64,000 nucleotides of DNA from Streptomyces panaciradicis (GTDB lineage Bacteria; Actinomycetota; Actinomycetes; Streptomycetales; Streptomycetaceae): contig NZ_JAMGBF010000019.1 of the NCBI RefSeq assembly GCF_023516615.1, positions 62,001-126,000 of the forward strand, read 5' to 3'. How positions within the stretch are numbered: position 1 is the first letter of the stretch; the number at the start of each line of letters is the position of its first letter. The translations under genes were made by a program, and so were the position numbers. Under the pieces are notes generated by a model. The model worked only from the letters and a program-made list of their open reading frames with translations, was not told the origin of the DNA and made no database searches. Below are positions 15,356 through 23,495 of this stretch, piece after piece.

Positions 15356-16648
15356 GTGAGCCGACTGAGGCTCCACCGCCGCCCCCGCCGCGTAGCCATG
15401 CTCTCCGTGCACACCTCCCCGCTCCACCAGCCCGGCACCGGCGACGCGGGCGGCATGAACGTCTACATCGTCGAACTGGCCCAGCGCCTGGCCGCGATCA
15501 ACATCGAGGTAGAGGTCTTCACGCGCGCCACGAGCGCGACCCTGCCCCCCACGGTCGAGCTGTCCCCCGGCGTCCTGGTCCGCCACGTCGACGCCGGCCC
15601 CTACGAGGGCCTGGCCAAGGAGGACCTCCCCGCCCAGCTGTGCGCCTTCACGCACGGCGTCATGCAGGCATGGGCCGGCCACCGCCCCGGCTACTACGAC
15701 CTCGTCCACTCGCACTACTGGCTCTCCGGCCACGTCGGCTGGCTCGCGGCCCAGCGCTGGGGCGTCCCCCTGGTCCACGCCATGCACACCATGGCCAAGG
15801 TCAAGAACGCCAACCTCGCCGACGGCGACACCCCCGAGCCCGCCGCCCGCGTGATCGGCGAGACCCAGATCGTCAACGCGGCGGACCGCCTGATCGCCAA
15901 CACCTCCGAGGAGGCGGACGAACTCGTACGCCACTACGACGCCGCGCCCGCCAAGGTCGCGGTGGTCCACCCCGGCGTCAACCTCGACCGCTTCCGCCCC
16001 GCGGACGGCAGGGCGGCGGCCCGCGCCCGCCTGGACCTCCCGCAGGACGCCCTGATCCCCGTGTTCGCCGGCCGCATCCAGCCACTCAAGGCGCCGGACA
16101 TCCTCCTGCGCGCGGTGGCGGCACTCCTCGACGACCGCCCCGACCTGCGCTCCCGCATCGTCGTCCCCATCGTCGGCGGCCCCAGCGGCAGCGGCCTCGC
16201 CAAGCCGGAGGGCCTGCAGAAGCTCGCCGCCCGCCTCGGCATCGCGGACGTGGTCCGCTTCCGGCCGCCGGTGGACCAGGACCAGCTGGCCGACTGGTTC
16301 AGGGCGGCGTCCGTCCTCGTCATGCCGTCGTACAGCGAGTCCTTCGGCCTGGTGGCGATAGAGGCACAGGCGGCCGGCACCCCGGTCCTGGCCGCCGCGG
16401 TCGGCGGACTCCCGGTGGCGGTCCGGGACACCGAGACCGGCTACCTAGTACGGGGTCACAACCCCGCCGACTACGCGCGCGTGCTCCGCGCCTTCGCCGA
16501 CGACCCCGCGCTCACGCCCCGCATGGGCGCCGCGGCGGCCCGCCACGCCCAGTGCTTCGGCTGGGACACCGCGGCCGCCGCCACGGCGGACGTCTACACG
16601 GCCGCCATGCAGTCGCATCGCCGTCGCGTACGCTCCCACCATGGCTGA
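15356..16648 (+). CDS. mshA: D-inositol-3-phosphate glycosyltransferase (mycothiol synthesis, first step)
   Basis: 430 residues of a GT-B, family 4 enzyme. It transfers N-acetylglucosamine from UDP-GlcNAc to 1L-myo-inositol 1-phosphate, the first step to mycothiol, the main actinomycete thiol. Seen: the N-terminal 'GTGDAGGMNVYIVELAQRLA' acceptor/nucleotide loop, 'HSHYWLSGHVGW', 'HTMAKVKN' and the C-terminal donor motif 'SYSESFGLVAIEAQAAGTPV' with the GT4 E-x7-E. GTG 15356 is the start because AAGGAGGA lies 7 nt upstream. Its last 8 bp overlap the next gene. A sigma-R-like promoter upstream ties it to thiol stress. Confidence 0.95.
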   Translation: MSRLRLHRRPRRVAMLSVHTSPLHQPGTGDAGGMNVYIVELAQRLAAINIEVEVFTRATSATLPPTVELSPGVLVRHVDAGPYEGLAKEDLPAQLCAFTHGVMQAWAGHRPGYYDLVHSHYWLSGHVGWLAAQRWGVPLVHAMHTMAKVKNANLADGDTPEPAARVIGETQIVNAADRLIANTSEEADELVRHYDAAPAKVAVVHPGVNLDRFRPADGRAAARARLDLPQDALIPVFAGRIQPLKAPDILLRAVAALLDDRPDLRSRIVVPIVGGPSGSGLAKPEGLQKLAARLGIADVVRFRPPVDQDQLADWFRAASVLVMPSYSESFGLVAIEAQAAGTPVLAAAVGGLPVAVRDTETGYLVRGHNPADYARVLRAFADDPALTPRMGAAAARHAQCFGWDTAAAATADVYTAAMQSHRRRVRSHHG

Positions 16649-17150
16649 CGGAGAGCAGGCGACACAGGCGGCCCAGATCGTCGAGACGGTCCTGAAGGAC
16701 GCGGAACTGGAGTGGGAGAGCCCGGCCTCCGGCAACTACGTCGTCCAACTCCCGGGCACCCGCAAGCTCAAGACGACGGTCTCGCTCCTCATCGGCCGCC
16801 ACTCCCTCTCGCTCAACGCGTTCGTCATCCGCCACCCCGACGAGAACGAAGGCGCGTTCCACCGCTGGCTCCTGGAGCGCAACCTCAAGCTCTACGGCAT
16901 CAGTTACGCCGTGGACCACCTCGGCGACGTCTACGTCACCGCCAAGCTCCCCCTGTCCTGCGTCACCCCCGACGAGATCGACCGCCTCCTCGGCCAGGTC
17001 CTGGAGGCGGCGGACGGCAGCTTCAACACCCTGCTGGAACTGGGCTTCGCGTCGGCCATCCGCAGGGAGTACGAGTGGCGCGTCTCCCGCGGCGAGTCGA
17101 CCCGCAACCTGGAAGCCTTCGCCCACCTGACCGAACGCCCCACGGACTGA
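16641..17150 (+). CDS. YbjN domain-containing protein
   Basis: 169 residues of the YbjN fold (related to secretion-chaperone-like proteins), with 'WESPASGNYVVQLPGTRKLKTTVSLLIG' in segments and 'FHRWLLERNLKLYGISYAVDHLGDVYV'. The biochemical role is unknown. It overlaps mshA by 8 bp, and the mshA-ybjN pairing is also seen in mycobacteria (Rv0486-Rv0487), which hints at a linked function. TACGCT sits 6 nt before the ATG inside the end of mshA, so it may have its own leaderless promoter. Confidence 0.85.
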   Translation: MADGEQATQAAQIVETVLKDAELEWESPASGNYVVQLPGTRKLKTTVSLLIGRHSLSLNAFVIRHPDENEGAFHRWLLERNLKLYGISYAVDHLGDVYVTAKLPLSCVTPDEIDRLLGQVLEAADGSFNTLLELGFASAIRREYEWRVSRGESTRNLEAFAHLTERPTD

Positions 17151-17194
17151 CTCACCCGCCTCACTCTGCCGAGCCGCGCCGCAGCACGTCGTAC

Positions 17195-18016
17195 TCACAG
17201 GCCGGAGTGACCCGCTAGCCGTCCCTTTTTCGCCGCGTACCGACCCGGCGTCACCCCCACCAGTTTGCGGAAGTGGCGGGTGAGGTGGGACTGGTCGAAG
17301 AAGCCGGTCGCCGAGGCCACCTCGCCCGGGGGGCGGCCGTCGAGGAGCAGGCGGCGGGCGCGGTCGACGCGGCGGGAGTTGAGGTACTGGTGCGGGGCGA
17401 TGCCGTAGGCGGTGGAGAAGGCCCGTACGAGGTGGGCGGGGTGGGCGTGGAGCAGGGCGGCGGCGTCGTCCAGGGTGAGCCCGGCGACGACGTGCTCGTC
17501 GAGGAGTTCGCGCAGCCGGCGGGCGAGGGCGGGGTCGGGGCGCGGGCCGTCCGTGAGCAGGCGGGGACGCAGGTGGGCGCGCAGCCGCTCGCCGATGAAG
17601 GTCAGCCGGCTCTCCGCCTCCAGTTCGTCGCCGGGGTGCGTCAGGGCGCCGTGGAGTCGGCCGACGCGGTGGCGCAGCTCCGGGTCGCGCAGGTCCGGCC
17701 GGTCGACGGCGGGGCCGATCAGGCCGTCGGGCAGGTGGGTGGCGTCGAGGTACAGGACGCGTTTGCGGAAGCCGTGCGGGGTGGCGGGGGAGCCGTTGTG
17801 CGGGACGTGCGGCGGGAGCAGGGTGACCGTGTCGTGCGGGGTGCCGTGCTCGTGCCGGTCGAGGTCGTACCGTACGGCCCCGTCGTCCACGATGAGCAGC
17901 GTCCAGGCGTCGTGGACGTGCATCGGGTAGGCGTACTCGGTGAAGTGCGCGTGGAAGACCTCCACGACGCCCGGCACGGTCGGGCGCCACGCGGAGACTT
18001 CCTGCGCGGTGGCCAT
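17195..18016 (-). CDS. AraC-family regulator with N-terminal cupin sensor
   Basis: 273 residues. The N-terminal AraC-type cupin shows 'HAHFTEYAYPMHVHDAWTLLIVDDG'. The C-terminal double HTH carries 'LTLDDAAALLHAHPAHLVRAFSTAYG' and the family signature 'ATGFFDQSHLTRHFRKLVGVTPGRY'. It is divergent from a DUF2000 gene with 49 bp between the starts, a pairing that suggests it regulates that gene. TACGTT lies 6 nt before the ATG (predicted leaderless). Confidence 0.87.
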   Translation of the reverse strand: MATAQEVSAWRPTVPGVVEVFHAHFTEYAYPMHVHDAWTLLIVDDGAVRYDLDRHEHGTPHDTVTLLPPHVPHNGSPATPHGFRKRVLYLDATHLPDGLIGPAVDRPDLRDPELRHRVGRLHGALTHPGDELEAESRLTFIGERLRAHLRPRLLTDGPRPDPALARRLRELLDEHVVAGLTLDDAAALLHAHPAHLVRAFSTAYGIAPHQYLNSRRVDRARRLLLDGRPPGEVASATGFFDQSHLTRHFRKLVGVTPGRYAAKKGRLAGHSGL

Positions 18017-18065
18017 GCAAAGAACGTACAAGACGAGGTCGCCGGGCGGTCGGCAGTCTCGTTCC

Positions 18066-18491
18066 ATGAGCAGCGAACCCATCCGTTTCGACACCAAGAT
18101 CGCCGTCCTGCTGCGGGAGGACCTGGAGCCCTGGCAGCGTCTGAACGTCACCGCCTTCCTGGTCAGCGGCCTGGGCACCCAGGTCCCCGAGGTGGTCGGC
18201 GAGCCCTACGAGGACGCGGACGGCGTCCAGTACCTGCCGATGTTCCGCCAGCCCGTGATGATCTTCGAGGGCACCAAGGAGACGCTGACGGCGGCGCACG
18301 CGCGCGTGCTGTCCCGGGCGCTCCCGCGCGCGCTCTTCACCTCCGACCTGTTCGCCACGGGCAACGACCGCGACAACCGGGCGGCGGTACGGGCCGTGGG
18401 GACCGGGGAGCTGGATCTGGTGGGGCTGGCGGTGTACGGGCCGAAGAACGCGGTGGACAAGGTGGTGAAGGGCGCACGGATGCACCCGTGA
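18066..18491 (+). CDS. DUF2000 family protein
   Basis: 141 residues; 'KIAVLLREDLEPWQRLNVTAFLVSG', 'GEPYEDADGVQYLPMFRQPVMIFEG' and 'LVGLAVYGPKNAVDKVVKGA' are the usual conserved blocks of DUF2000. The family adopts a peptidyl-tRNA-hydrolase-II-like fold of unknown activity. It faces the AraC regulator across a 49-bp gap, so control by that regulator is likely. Confidence 0.82.
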   Translation: MSSEPIRFDTKIAVLLREDLEPWQRLNVTAFLVSGLGTQVPEVVGEPYEDADGVQYLPMFRQPVMIFEGTKETLTAAHARVLSRALPRALFTSDLFATGNDRDNRAAVRAVGTGELDLVGLAVYGPKNAVDKVVKGARMHP

Positions 18492-18862
18492 CGCCTTCTG
18501 ACCCCGCACAACCGGAACCCGATCGCATCGCGACCGAATCCCCGACCAAATCTGCACAGTGAATGCGCAACCCCGTTCCAAGCGGGTTCGGTTGAGGCCG
18601 AGTTGTCCGGTTCGGCAAGGCCGCCGCAACGGCTGCCATGTCCCCCGGCCGGGCGCGCCTGTAGAGAACCCGGCACCAACTGGTGTGGGCACCCACACGG
18701 TTCGCTCGCGAACGCGCCCAACTGCCCTGCCGCCAGCGGGTACGGACTGGATGCCCGGCACCCGGCGTGGTTTGATCCTGCGCACCGCGGCATGCCCGTC
18801 TGTACCCCCAGCGGGGCCGCCTCCCCCCCATGTGGACCATCCATGCGAAGGGCAGTTTCCCC
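18492..18862. other. 371-bp intergenic region before the double-glycine peptide
   Basis: No gene is supported; short overlapping frames here lack ribosome sites and codon bias. The visible structure is a pair of adjacent palindromes at 18683-18713 and a weak ribosome site (GAAGGGCAG) before the peptide start. Confidence 0.7.
18683..18713. promoter_or_regulatory. Two adjacent palindromes upstream of the peptide gene
   Basis: GTGTGGG-CA-CCCACAC (18683-18698) is followed one base later by GTTCGC-TC-GCGAAC (18700-18713). Both are perfect. Paired palindromes in an otherwise empty leader look like operators or a structured leader; the binding protein is unknown. Confidence 0.5.
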
Positions 18863-19087
18863 ATGAACTCCGCTCCCCAGGTGCAGACCGCCGAGATCTC
18901 CGACGCCGACCTCGACAACGTCTCCGGTGGCCTGAGCCCCCAGGCCGCCGTCACCGTCGGCTCCACGACGCTCGGCACCGCGGCCGTGCTGTCCGAGGTC
19001 GACTCGGTGAAGGCGACCGCCCTCGGTGTCGTCGGCGGCGCCCTCGGCGCGCTGCCGCAGCACGTCGGCGTGGACGTCTGCCTCTGA
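18863..19087 (+). CDS. Orphan double-glycine leader peptide (bacteriocin/RiPP precursor-like)
   Basis: 74 residues. The first 23 (MNSAPQVQTAEISDADLDNVSGG) look like a double-glycine leader: polar, acidic, with the ELSDxELxxVSGG-type motif recognised by C39 peptidase-transporters or lanthipeptide enzymes. The remaining 51 residues form a hydrophobic, Ala/Val/Gly/Thr-rich core with a further GG inside and a single Cys one residue before the C-terminal Leu. No modification enzyme, C39 transporter or immunity gene is adjacent; the converging neighbour is an MFS transporter. It could be an unmodified bacteriocin, a lanthipeptide-like precursor processed in trans, or a mimic. Start by GAAGGG about 11 nt upstream. 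Confidence 0.65.
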   Translation: MNSAPQVQTAEISDADLDNVSGGLSPQAAVTVGSTTLGTAAVLSEVDSVKATALGVVGGALGALPQHVGVDVCL

Positions 19088-19121
19088 CGAACGCGCGCGT
19101 CGCGATCCGCGAACGCCCACA

Positions 19122-19167
19122 GCACCGAGCCCCCTACCGGCGGAGAAGGCGGTAGGGGGCTCGGTGC
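19122..19167. terminator. Strong bidirectional terminator, 18-bp perfect stem
   Basis: GCACCGAGCCCCCTACCG (19122-19139), a 10-nt loop, then the exact complement (19150-19167). It lies between the convergent peptide and MFS genes and would serve both. Confidence 0.85.
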
Positions 19168-19218
19168 GTACGTCCGCGTCCGCGTACGTCCGCGTACGTC
19201 CGCGTCCGCGCGCGTCCG
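19165..19218. repeat. CGTACGTCCGCGTC microsatellite
   Basis: Directly after the terminator stem, units of CGTACGTCCG and CGTCCG alternate with a period near 12 bp for about 54 bp. It is non-coding and ends just before the stop codon of the MFS gene. Confidence 0.7.
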
Positions 19219-19224
19219 TGCAGG

Positions 19225-20526
19225 TCAGCCGGCGGCGACCTCGGGAGCGGCGGCGCTCACGGCCCGCTCCACCACCGCTCCCTCTTCCGACGCCTCCTCC
19301 ATCGCCTTCTCGGGTCCCTCTCCCCCCTCCGGCATACGGCGCATCAGCACGCCGTACCCCACGGCGGCCAGGGTGCCGACGACCGCGCACAGCCCCCACA
19401 GCCATCCGGCGCCGAAGTGGTCGATGACCACGCCGGACATCAGGGGCGCGATGAGCGCGGCCAGCGACCAGGACAGGGTGTAGACGCCCTGGTAACGGCC
19501 GCGGCCGTGGACGGGGGAGAGCCGGACGACGAGGCCCGTCTGGGTCGGCGCGTTGATCATCTCGCCGAGCGTCCACACGCACACGGTCAGGGCGAAGAGC
19601 CCGACCGACCCCGCGAAGGCGGTGAGCCCGAAGCCGTAGCCGGCGAGGACGGAGGAGACGACGAGCAGCCGCCGGGGGTCCCGGTCGGCGATGAACCGCG
19701 TCAACGGGATCTGCAGGGCGACGATCAGGATGCCGTTGACGGCGATGGCGAATCCGTAGTCGGCGGGCGTGAACCCGGCCGCGCCCATCGCGACGGGCAG
19801 GCCGACCGAGCCCTGCTGGAAGACGAGGGCGACGAGGAAGGACAGGCCGACGACGCCCATGTACCGCCCGTCGCGCAGGACCGTCCCGAGACCGATGCCC
19901 GCCTCCGCCTCCCGCTGCTTCGCCGTCCGCTCGGGCCGCGACTCGGGCAGCTTCAGGAACACGACGACCGCGCAGACGGCGGTCATGCCGGCCTCGATCA
20001 GGAAGCCGGCGACGTAGCTGAACTCGGCGATGAACCCGGCGGCCATGGAGGAGACGGCGAAGCCGAGGTTGATGGCCCAGTAGTTCAGCGAGAAGGCCCG
20101 TACGCGGTCCTCGGGCCGGACGATGTCGGCCATCATCGCCTGTACGGCCGGCCGGGAGGCGTTGGAGGCCATGCCGACGAGGAAGGCGACCCCGGCGATC
20201 GCGACGGGGTCGTGGACGAAGCCCAGCAGGGCCACGCAGGCCGCGGTGGAGGACTGCGCGATCAGCAGCGTGGGCCGCCTGCCCAGCCGGTCGGCCATCA
20301 CCCCGCCGCCGAGCGAGGAGACGACCCCGCCGAGACCGTGCAGCGACGCGACGAGACCGGCGTAGGAAGCGGAGTAGCCGCGGTCCAGGGTGAGGTAGAG
20401 CGCCATGAAGGTCGCGACGAAGGCGCCGAGCCGGTTGACGAGGGTGCTCGTCCACAGCCACCAGAACTCGCGGGGGAGCCCGGAGACGGTCTCCCGGGCG
20501 GCACGTCTCAGACTGGCGACGGACAT
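19225..20526 (-). CDS. MFS transporter (drug/metabolite efflux type)
   Basis: 433 residues with about 12 hydrophobic helices, including the MFS motif A loop 'GGGVMADRLGRRPTLLIAQ' after helix 2 and 'NYWAINLGFAVSSMAAGFI' in helix 5, typical of the YcaD/MdtH-like efflux branch. The C-terminal tail is acidic and cytoplasmic. The substrate is unknown. It converges on the double-glycine peptide gene, but peptide export by an MFS protein is not established. GGGGGA precedes the ATG. Confidence 0.85.
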   Translation of the reverse strand: MSVASLRRAARETVSGLPREFWWLWTSTLVNRLGAFVATFMALYLTLDRGYSASYAGLVASLHGLGGVVSSLGGGVMADRLGRRPTLLIAQSSTAACVALLGFVHDPVAIAGVAFLVGMASNASRPAVQAMMADIVRPEDRVRAFSLNYWAINLGFAVSSMAAGFIAEFSYVAGFLIEAGMTAVCAVVVFLKLPESRPERTAKQREAEAGIGLGTVLRDGRYMGVVGLSFLVALVFQQGSVGLPVAMGAAGFTPADYGFAIAVNGILIVALQIPLTRFIADRDPRRLLVVSSVLAGYGFGLTAFAGSVGLFALTVCVWTLGEMINAPTQTGLVVRLSPVHGRGRYQGVYTLSWSLAALIAPLMSGVVIDHFGAGWLWGLCAVVGTLAAVGYGVLMRRMPEGGEGPEKAMEEASEEGAVVERAVSAAAPEVAAG

Positions 20527-20677
20527 GACGGATCCCCCACAGGTGTAAGCGGCTCAGGCGGCAGGGACAACTTACGAAGTGGGGCTCAGGTGAGCCACTC
20601 AATTAACAGATGCCGTCAACTGTCCGGCCTTCGGGCAGCCACGCGACCGGGCGAATGCGTGGATTACGCTCTGACCC

Positions 20678-21439
20678 ATGGCCGACGCACCGTACAAGCT
20701 GATCCTCCTCCGCCACGGCGAGAGCGAGTGGAACGCGAAGAACCTGTTCACCGGCTGGGTGGACGTCAATCTGAACGAGAAGGGCGAGAAGGAGGCAGTC
20801 CGCGGTGGCGAGCTTCTGAAGGACGCCGATCTTCTCCCCGACGTGGTCCACACGTCCCTCCAGAAGCGCGCGATCCGCACGGCACAGCTCGCCCTCGAGG
20901 CCGCCGACCGCCACTGGATCCCGGTCCAGCGCAGCTGGCGCCTGAACGAGCGCCACTACGGCGCCCTCCAGGGCAAGGACAAGGCGCAGACCCTCGCGGA
21001 GTTCGGCGAGGAGCAGTTCATGCTGTGGCGCCGTTCCTACGACACCCCGCCGCCGCCGCTCGAGGACGGCGCGGAGTGGTCGCAGTCCGACGACGCGCGC
21101 TACGCGACGATCCCGCCGGAGCTGCGCCCCCGCACGGAGTGCCTGAAGGACGTCGTCATCCGCATGCTGCCGTACTGGTACGACGGCATCGTCCCCGACC
21201 TCCTGGCCGGCCGCACGGTCCTGGTCGCCGCCCACGGCAACAGCCTGCGCGCCCTGGTCAAGCACCTGGACGGCATCTCGGACGCCGACATCGCGGGCCT
21301 GAACATCCCGACGGGCATCCCCCTGTACTACGAACTCGACGCCGACTTCAAGCCGCTCACCAAGGGCGGCAAGTACCTCGACCCGGAGGCGGCCGCGGCC
21401 GCGATCGAGGCGGTCAAGAACCAGGGCAAGAAGAAGTAA
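20678..21439 (+). CDS. gpmA: 2,3-bisphosphoglycerate-dependent phosphoglycerate mutase
   Basis: 253 residues. It interconverts 3- and 2-phosphoglycerate in glycolysis through a phosphohistidine. Seen: catalytic '[11 protein letters not shown]' (His13), '[11 protein letters not shown]', '[14 protein letters not shown]' and the second histidine in '[19 protein letters not shown]'. The family's usual length is kept. TACGCT ends 7 nt before the ATG (leaderless). Its last 25 bp, coding for KNQGKKK and the stop, are repeated at 24657-24681: the 3' end is an integration site and part of the present end was supplied by the inserted element. Confidence 0.96.
   Translation: MADAPYKLILLRHGESEWNAKNLFTGWVDVNLNEKGEKEAVRGGELLKDADLLPDVVHTSLQKRAIRTAQLALEAADRHWIPVQRSWRLNERHYGALQGKDKAQTLAEFGEEQFMLWRRSYDTPPPPLEDGAEWSQSDDARYATIPPELRPRTECLKDVVIRMLPYWYDGIVPDLLAGRTVLVAAHGNSLRALVKHLDGISDADIAGLNIPTGIPLYYELDADFKPLTKGGKYLDPEAAAAAIEAVKNQGKKK
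21415..21439 (+). repeat. Left attachment site of the gpmA element (attL)
   Basis: The core CCAGGGCAAGAAGAAGTAA at 21421-21439 is identical to 24663-24681. Counting five more bases with one mismatch gives 25 bp with 24 matches. It comprises the final codons and stop of gpmA. Confidence 0.85.
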
Positions 21440-21451
21440 GCGCCCACGAAT

Positions 21452-21490
21452 AAGCCCCCTGCCTGCGGTTTCTCCGCTGGGAGGGGGCTT
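21452..21490 (+). terminator. Terminator after gpmA, on the element side
   Basis: AAGCCCCCT (21452-21460) pairs with AGGGGGCTT (21482-21490), followed by TG. It resembles the hairpin at 24697-24729 in position and sequence, as expected if the element brought its own copy. Confidence 0.75.
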
Positions 21491-21519
21491 TGCGCTGCCG
21501 CTGGGCCGTCTCTGGGCCG

Positions 21520-21984
21520 TCAGGTGCTGGAGGGGGCCGACCGGGCCGTGCCGAAGACGGCGGCGACCGCCTCGCGGGTGCGCTCCTGGCTCGACGGCAT
21601 GAGATGCGCGTACACGCGGAGGGTCAGGCCCGGGTCCGAGTGGCCGAGGTACTCGGCGAGGGCCTTGATGTCTTCTCCCGCGTCCAGGAGCACCGAGGCG
21701 TAGAAGTGGCGGAGGGCATGCATGCCGTTCTCGCGCGACTCGGCGTACGACCCGCACGACTTCCGCTCGGGGATCGCACCGGCCGAGGCGAGGGCCCGCT
21801 TCCACACCTCCTCGTTGAGCGACGTACGCCATACGTGCCCGCCGCGCGGTCCGGTGAAGATCAGCCGCTTGGACACCGGAGGCCCGTCCGCAACCTTCCA
21901 CGGCAAGGTGATCTCGACCGGTGGGAATCGCTTCATGTGGGCGCGGAGAGCGTCAGCCGTCCTCGCTACCAGGGAAACCCCAGG
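21520..21984 (-). pseudogene. Tyrosine integrase, 5'-truncated remnant
   Basis: The readable part covers only the C-terminal third of a phage/AICE-type integrase: 'LIFTGPRGGHVWRTSLN', box II 'HALRHFYASVLLDAGEDIKALAEYLGHSD' with the catalytic H-x-x-R and His, and the nucleophile in 'LRVYAHLMPSS' (Tyr). The frame is open upstream only to an in-frame TGA at 21985-21987. The core-binding domain and first catalytic Arg are missing, so recombination activity is not expected. It sits 80 bp from the left repeat, the normal place for an integrase relative to its att site. Confidence 0.85.
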
Positions 21985-22061
21985 TCAGAGGCGCCTGGCC
22001 ATACGCGTTTCCGCCCAGGGCTAGCCGTACGGCAAGATGAGGTGTTTCTCTCCAGCGGGAC

Positions 22062-22610
22062 TCAGTCCTCACCCACCTGCAGCAACACCACGGTGTAGGA
22101 GCCGCCGGTCCCCGCAACGACTCCATCGAAGGTATGTCGAGTGACCCGGTCCCATGCCCGTGCTCGGGGCGAGAGGTCGTTGATGTTCGTGTACCAGACG
22201 GACTGCTGGCCCAGCAGGCGCACCACACGTTCCGCCGCTCGATGGGCGTGGGCACGGTCGCGGCGTCGCGTGCCCGGGAATACGAGGTCATCGGTCGCCA
22301 GGTAAGCCAAGAGCTCTACGGCGCGCTCACCGTCAATTTGCGAGAGTGCGTCCTCGACCTCTGCCGGTGTGTCAGGGCCGACTGCCCCCTCTACGGCATA
22401 GTCCTTCCAGACGTCTTCCGCCTTGGTGACCACTTGGTGGACGGCTTCCGCAACAGATCCGCCGGCCTGGTCGACTACGCCGCCGAAGACCCCTTCTTCC
22501 CGTGACAAAGAGCCGATCAGGGCGTGTAGTTCCGCAGCTACATCCACCGAGCCATTGTTCCACCCGGCCAATGCCGACCGTGCCACGGCTGTGCCGCAGC
22601 GTGCAGGCAT
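22062..22610 (-). CDS. Hypothetical protein inside the gpmA element
   Basis: 182 residues from ATG 22610. The middle is acidic and helical (SLSREEGVFGGVVDQAGG, AEVEDALSQIDGERAVELLAYL); the C-terminal part is 'WYTNINDLSPRARAWDRVTRHTFDGVVAG'. I recognise no domain, signal peptide or membrane segment. There is no obvious Shine-Dalgarno, and frames upstream of this ATG remain open to 22685. Its place in the element suggests accessory or defence-type cargo, which is only a guess. Confidence 0.5.
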   Translation of the reverse strand: MPARCGTAVARSALAGWNNGSVDVAAELHALIGSLSREEGVFGGVVDQAGGSVAEAVHQVVTKAEDVWKDYAVEGAVGPDTPAEVEDALSQIDGERAVELLAYLATDDLVFPGTRRRDRAHAHRAAERVVRLLGQQSVWYTNINDLSPRARAWDRVTRHTFDGVVAGTGGSYTVVLLQVGED

Positions 22611-22814
22611 GCGGTGAGTGTCTAAGTGCGTGACAACGCGGACGGACGGCGGCGAACAGGCGCGGACGCCTGTGGACCATCGCACCAGGTGAAAGCCACA
22701 CCGGGGCCTGGCCGAACGGCTGCCCCGGTTGCTTCGGGACGAAGAGGTCCAGAGTTCAAGGCCTGAGAAGCCAGCAAACTAAGCGCTGGCTTCGCGAGTC
22801 GGACCCTCCTACGG

Positions 22815-23291
22815 TCAGGCAAGCGCAGGCATGAAGCCGCCGCGGGCAGTGCCCGAGGACAGCAGGGCGGACCACTCGAGTGCCTCGGGCAGGCGGTCCA
22901 AAGACAGCACGACTGCTCCGCCGGCCTGCTCCGCATCCGCGCACCAGTCGCCCATGCCGGCAGATGCTGTGTCATCGTCGGCCCCGCCGACCACCGGGGC
23001 GGCGAGAGCGGGGACGACGAGCCCGTGGTCCCCAGGTCCGTCCACCACGCACAGGGTGAGTCGGGGAACAATGCTCCAGCCCTCGCACAAGGGGACCCCC
23101 CTGTCCGACGCGGTCAGGAGCGGCAAGGCATCGTGGACAGGCGCATCGGCCAGTAGGAGCACGGGCGTGGCACCACGGACGAACAGCGTGTTCTCAGGAT
23201 CCAGCAGCACGGGACCACTCTCGCAGACCGGAGCATCGGTGCCGCAGCGGGGTGCCGAGCCGGCCAGCGAGCACGCGTCGGCCACAGTCAT
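22815..23291 (-). CDS. Hypothetical protein inside the gpmA element
   Basis: 158 residues, rich in Ala, Val, Pro and Asp, with five Cys spread along the chain and no recognisable motif. Segments such as 'DPENTLFVRGATPVLLLADAPVHDALPLL' and 'RLTLCVVDGPGDHGLVVPAL' suggest an alpha/beta fold of regular beta-strands. The ATG at 23291 has no clear ribosome site. It lies about 200 bp from the preceding hypothetical gene on the same strand. Confidence 0.5.
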   Translation of the reverse strand: MTVADACSLAGSAPRCGTDAPVCESGPVLLDPENTLFVRGATPVLLLADAPVHDALPLLTASDRGVPLCEGWSIVPRLTLCVVDGPGDHGLVVPALAAPVVGGADDDTASAGMGDWCADAEQAGGAVVLSLDRLPEALEWSALLSSGTARGGFMPALA

Positions 23292-23388
23292 CGAACCAGC
23301 GCCTGATATCCATCGTTGACGTCAACAGCCCGGAAACCGCGGGGAACACCGGGGAACCAGTCGACCGCCTACCAGGCCCCGACGTTTC

Positions 23389-23413
23389 GCAGGTTTGAAT
23401 CCTGCCGGGAGCA
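23389..23413 (+). other. tRNA 3'-end-like fragment (T-arm plus acceptor), possible old att relic
   Basis: GCAGG-TTTGAAT-CCTGC forms a 5-bp T-stem with a 7-nt loop close to the TTCRANY consensus, followed by CGGGAGCA where the acceptor strand and discriminator would be. No matching GCTCCCG 5' acceptor strand or anticodon arm lies upstream, so it is not a complete tRNA. Duplicated tRNA 3' ends are typical scars of integration. Confidence 0.45.
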
Positions 23414-23495
23414 AAGCCAGTAGGGCCAGCTCAGGAGCGACCGGCCTCGTGCCACGTCGGCCGCGCTGTCAGTCCTGGCCTGTACCTTCCCGCTC

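Noticed and set aside
18603..18866. 87-codon open frame upstream of the double-glycine peptide
   Set aside because: No ribosome site, irregular codon bias, Pro/Cys/Gly-rich random composition.
23389..23413. Complete tRNA gene in the gpmA element
   Set aside because: Only T-arm and 3' acceptor are present; no 5' acceptor strand, D-arm or anticodon arm could be drawn.
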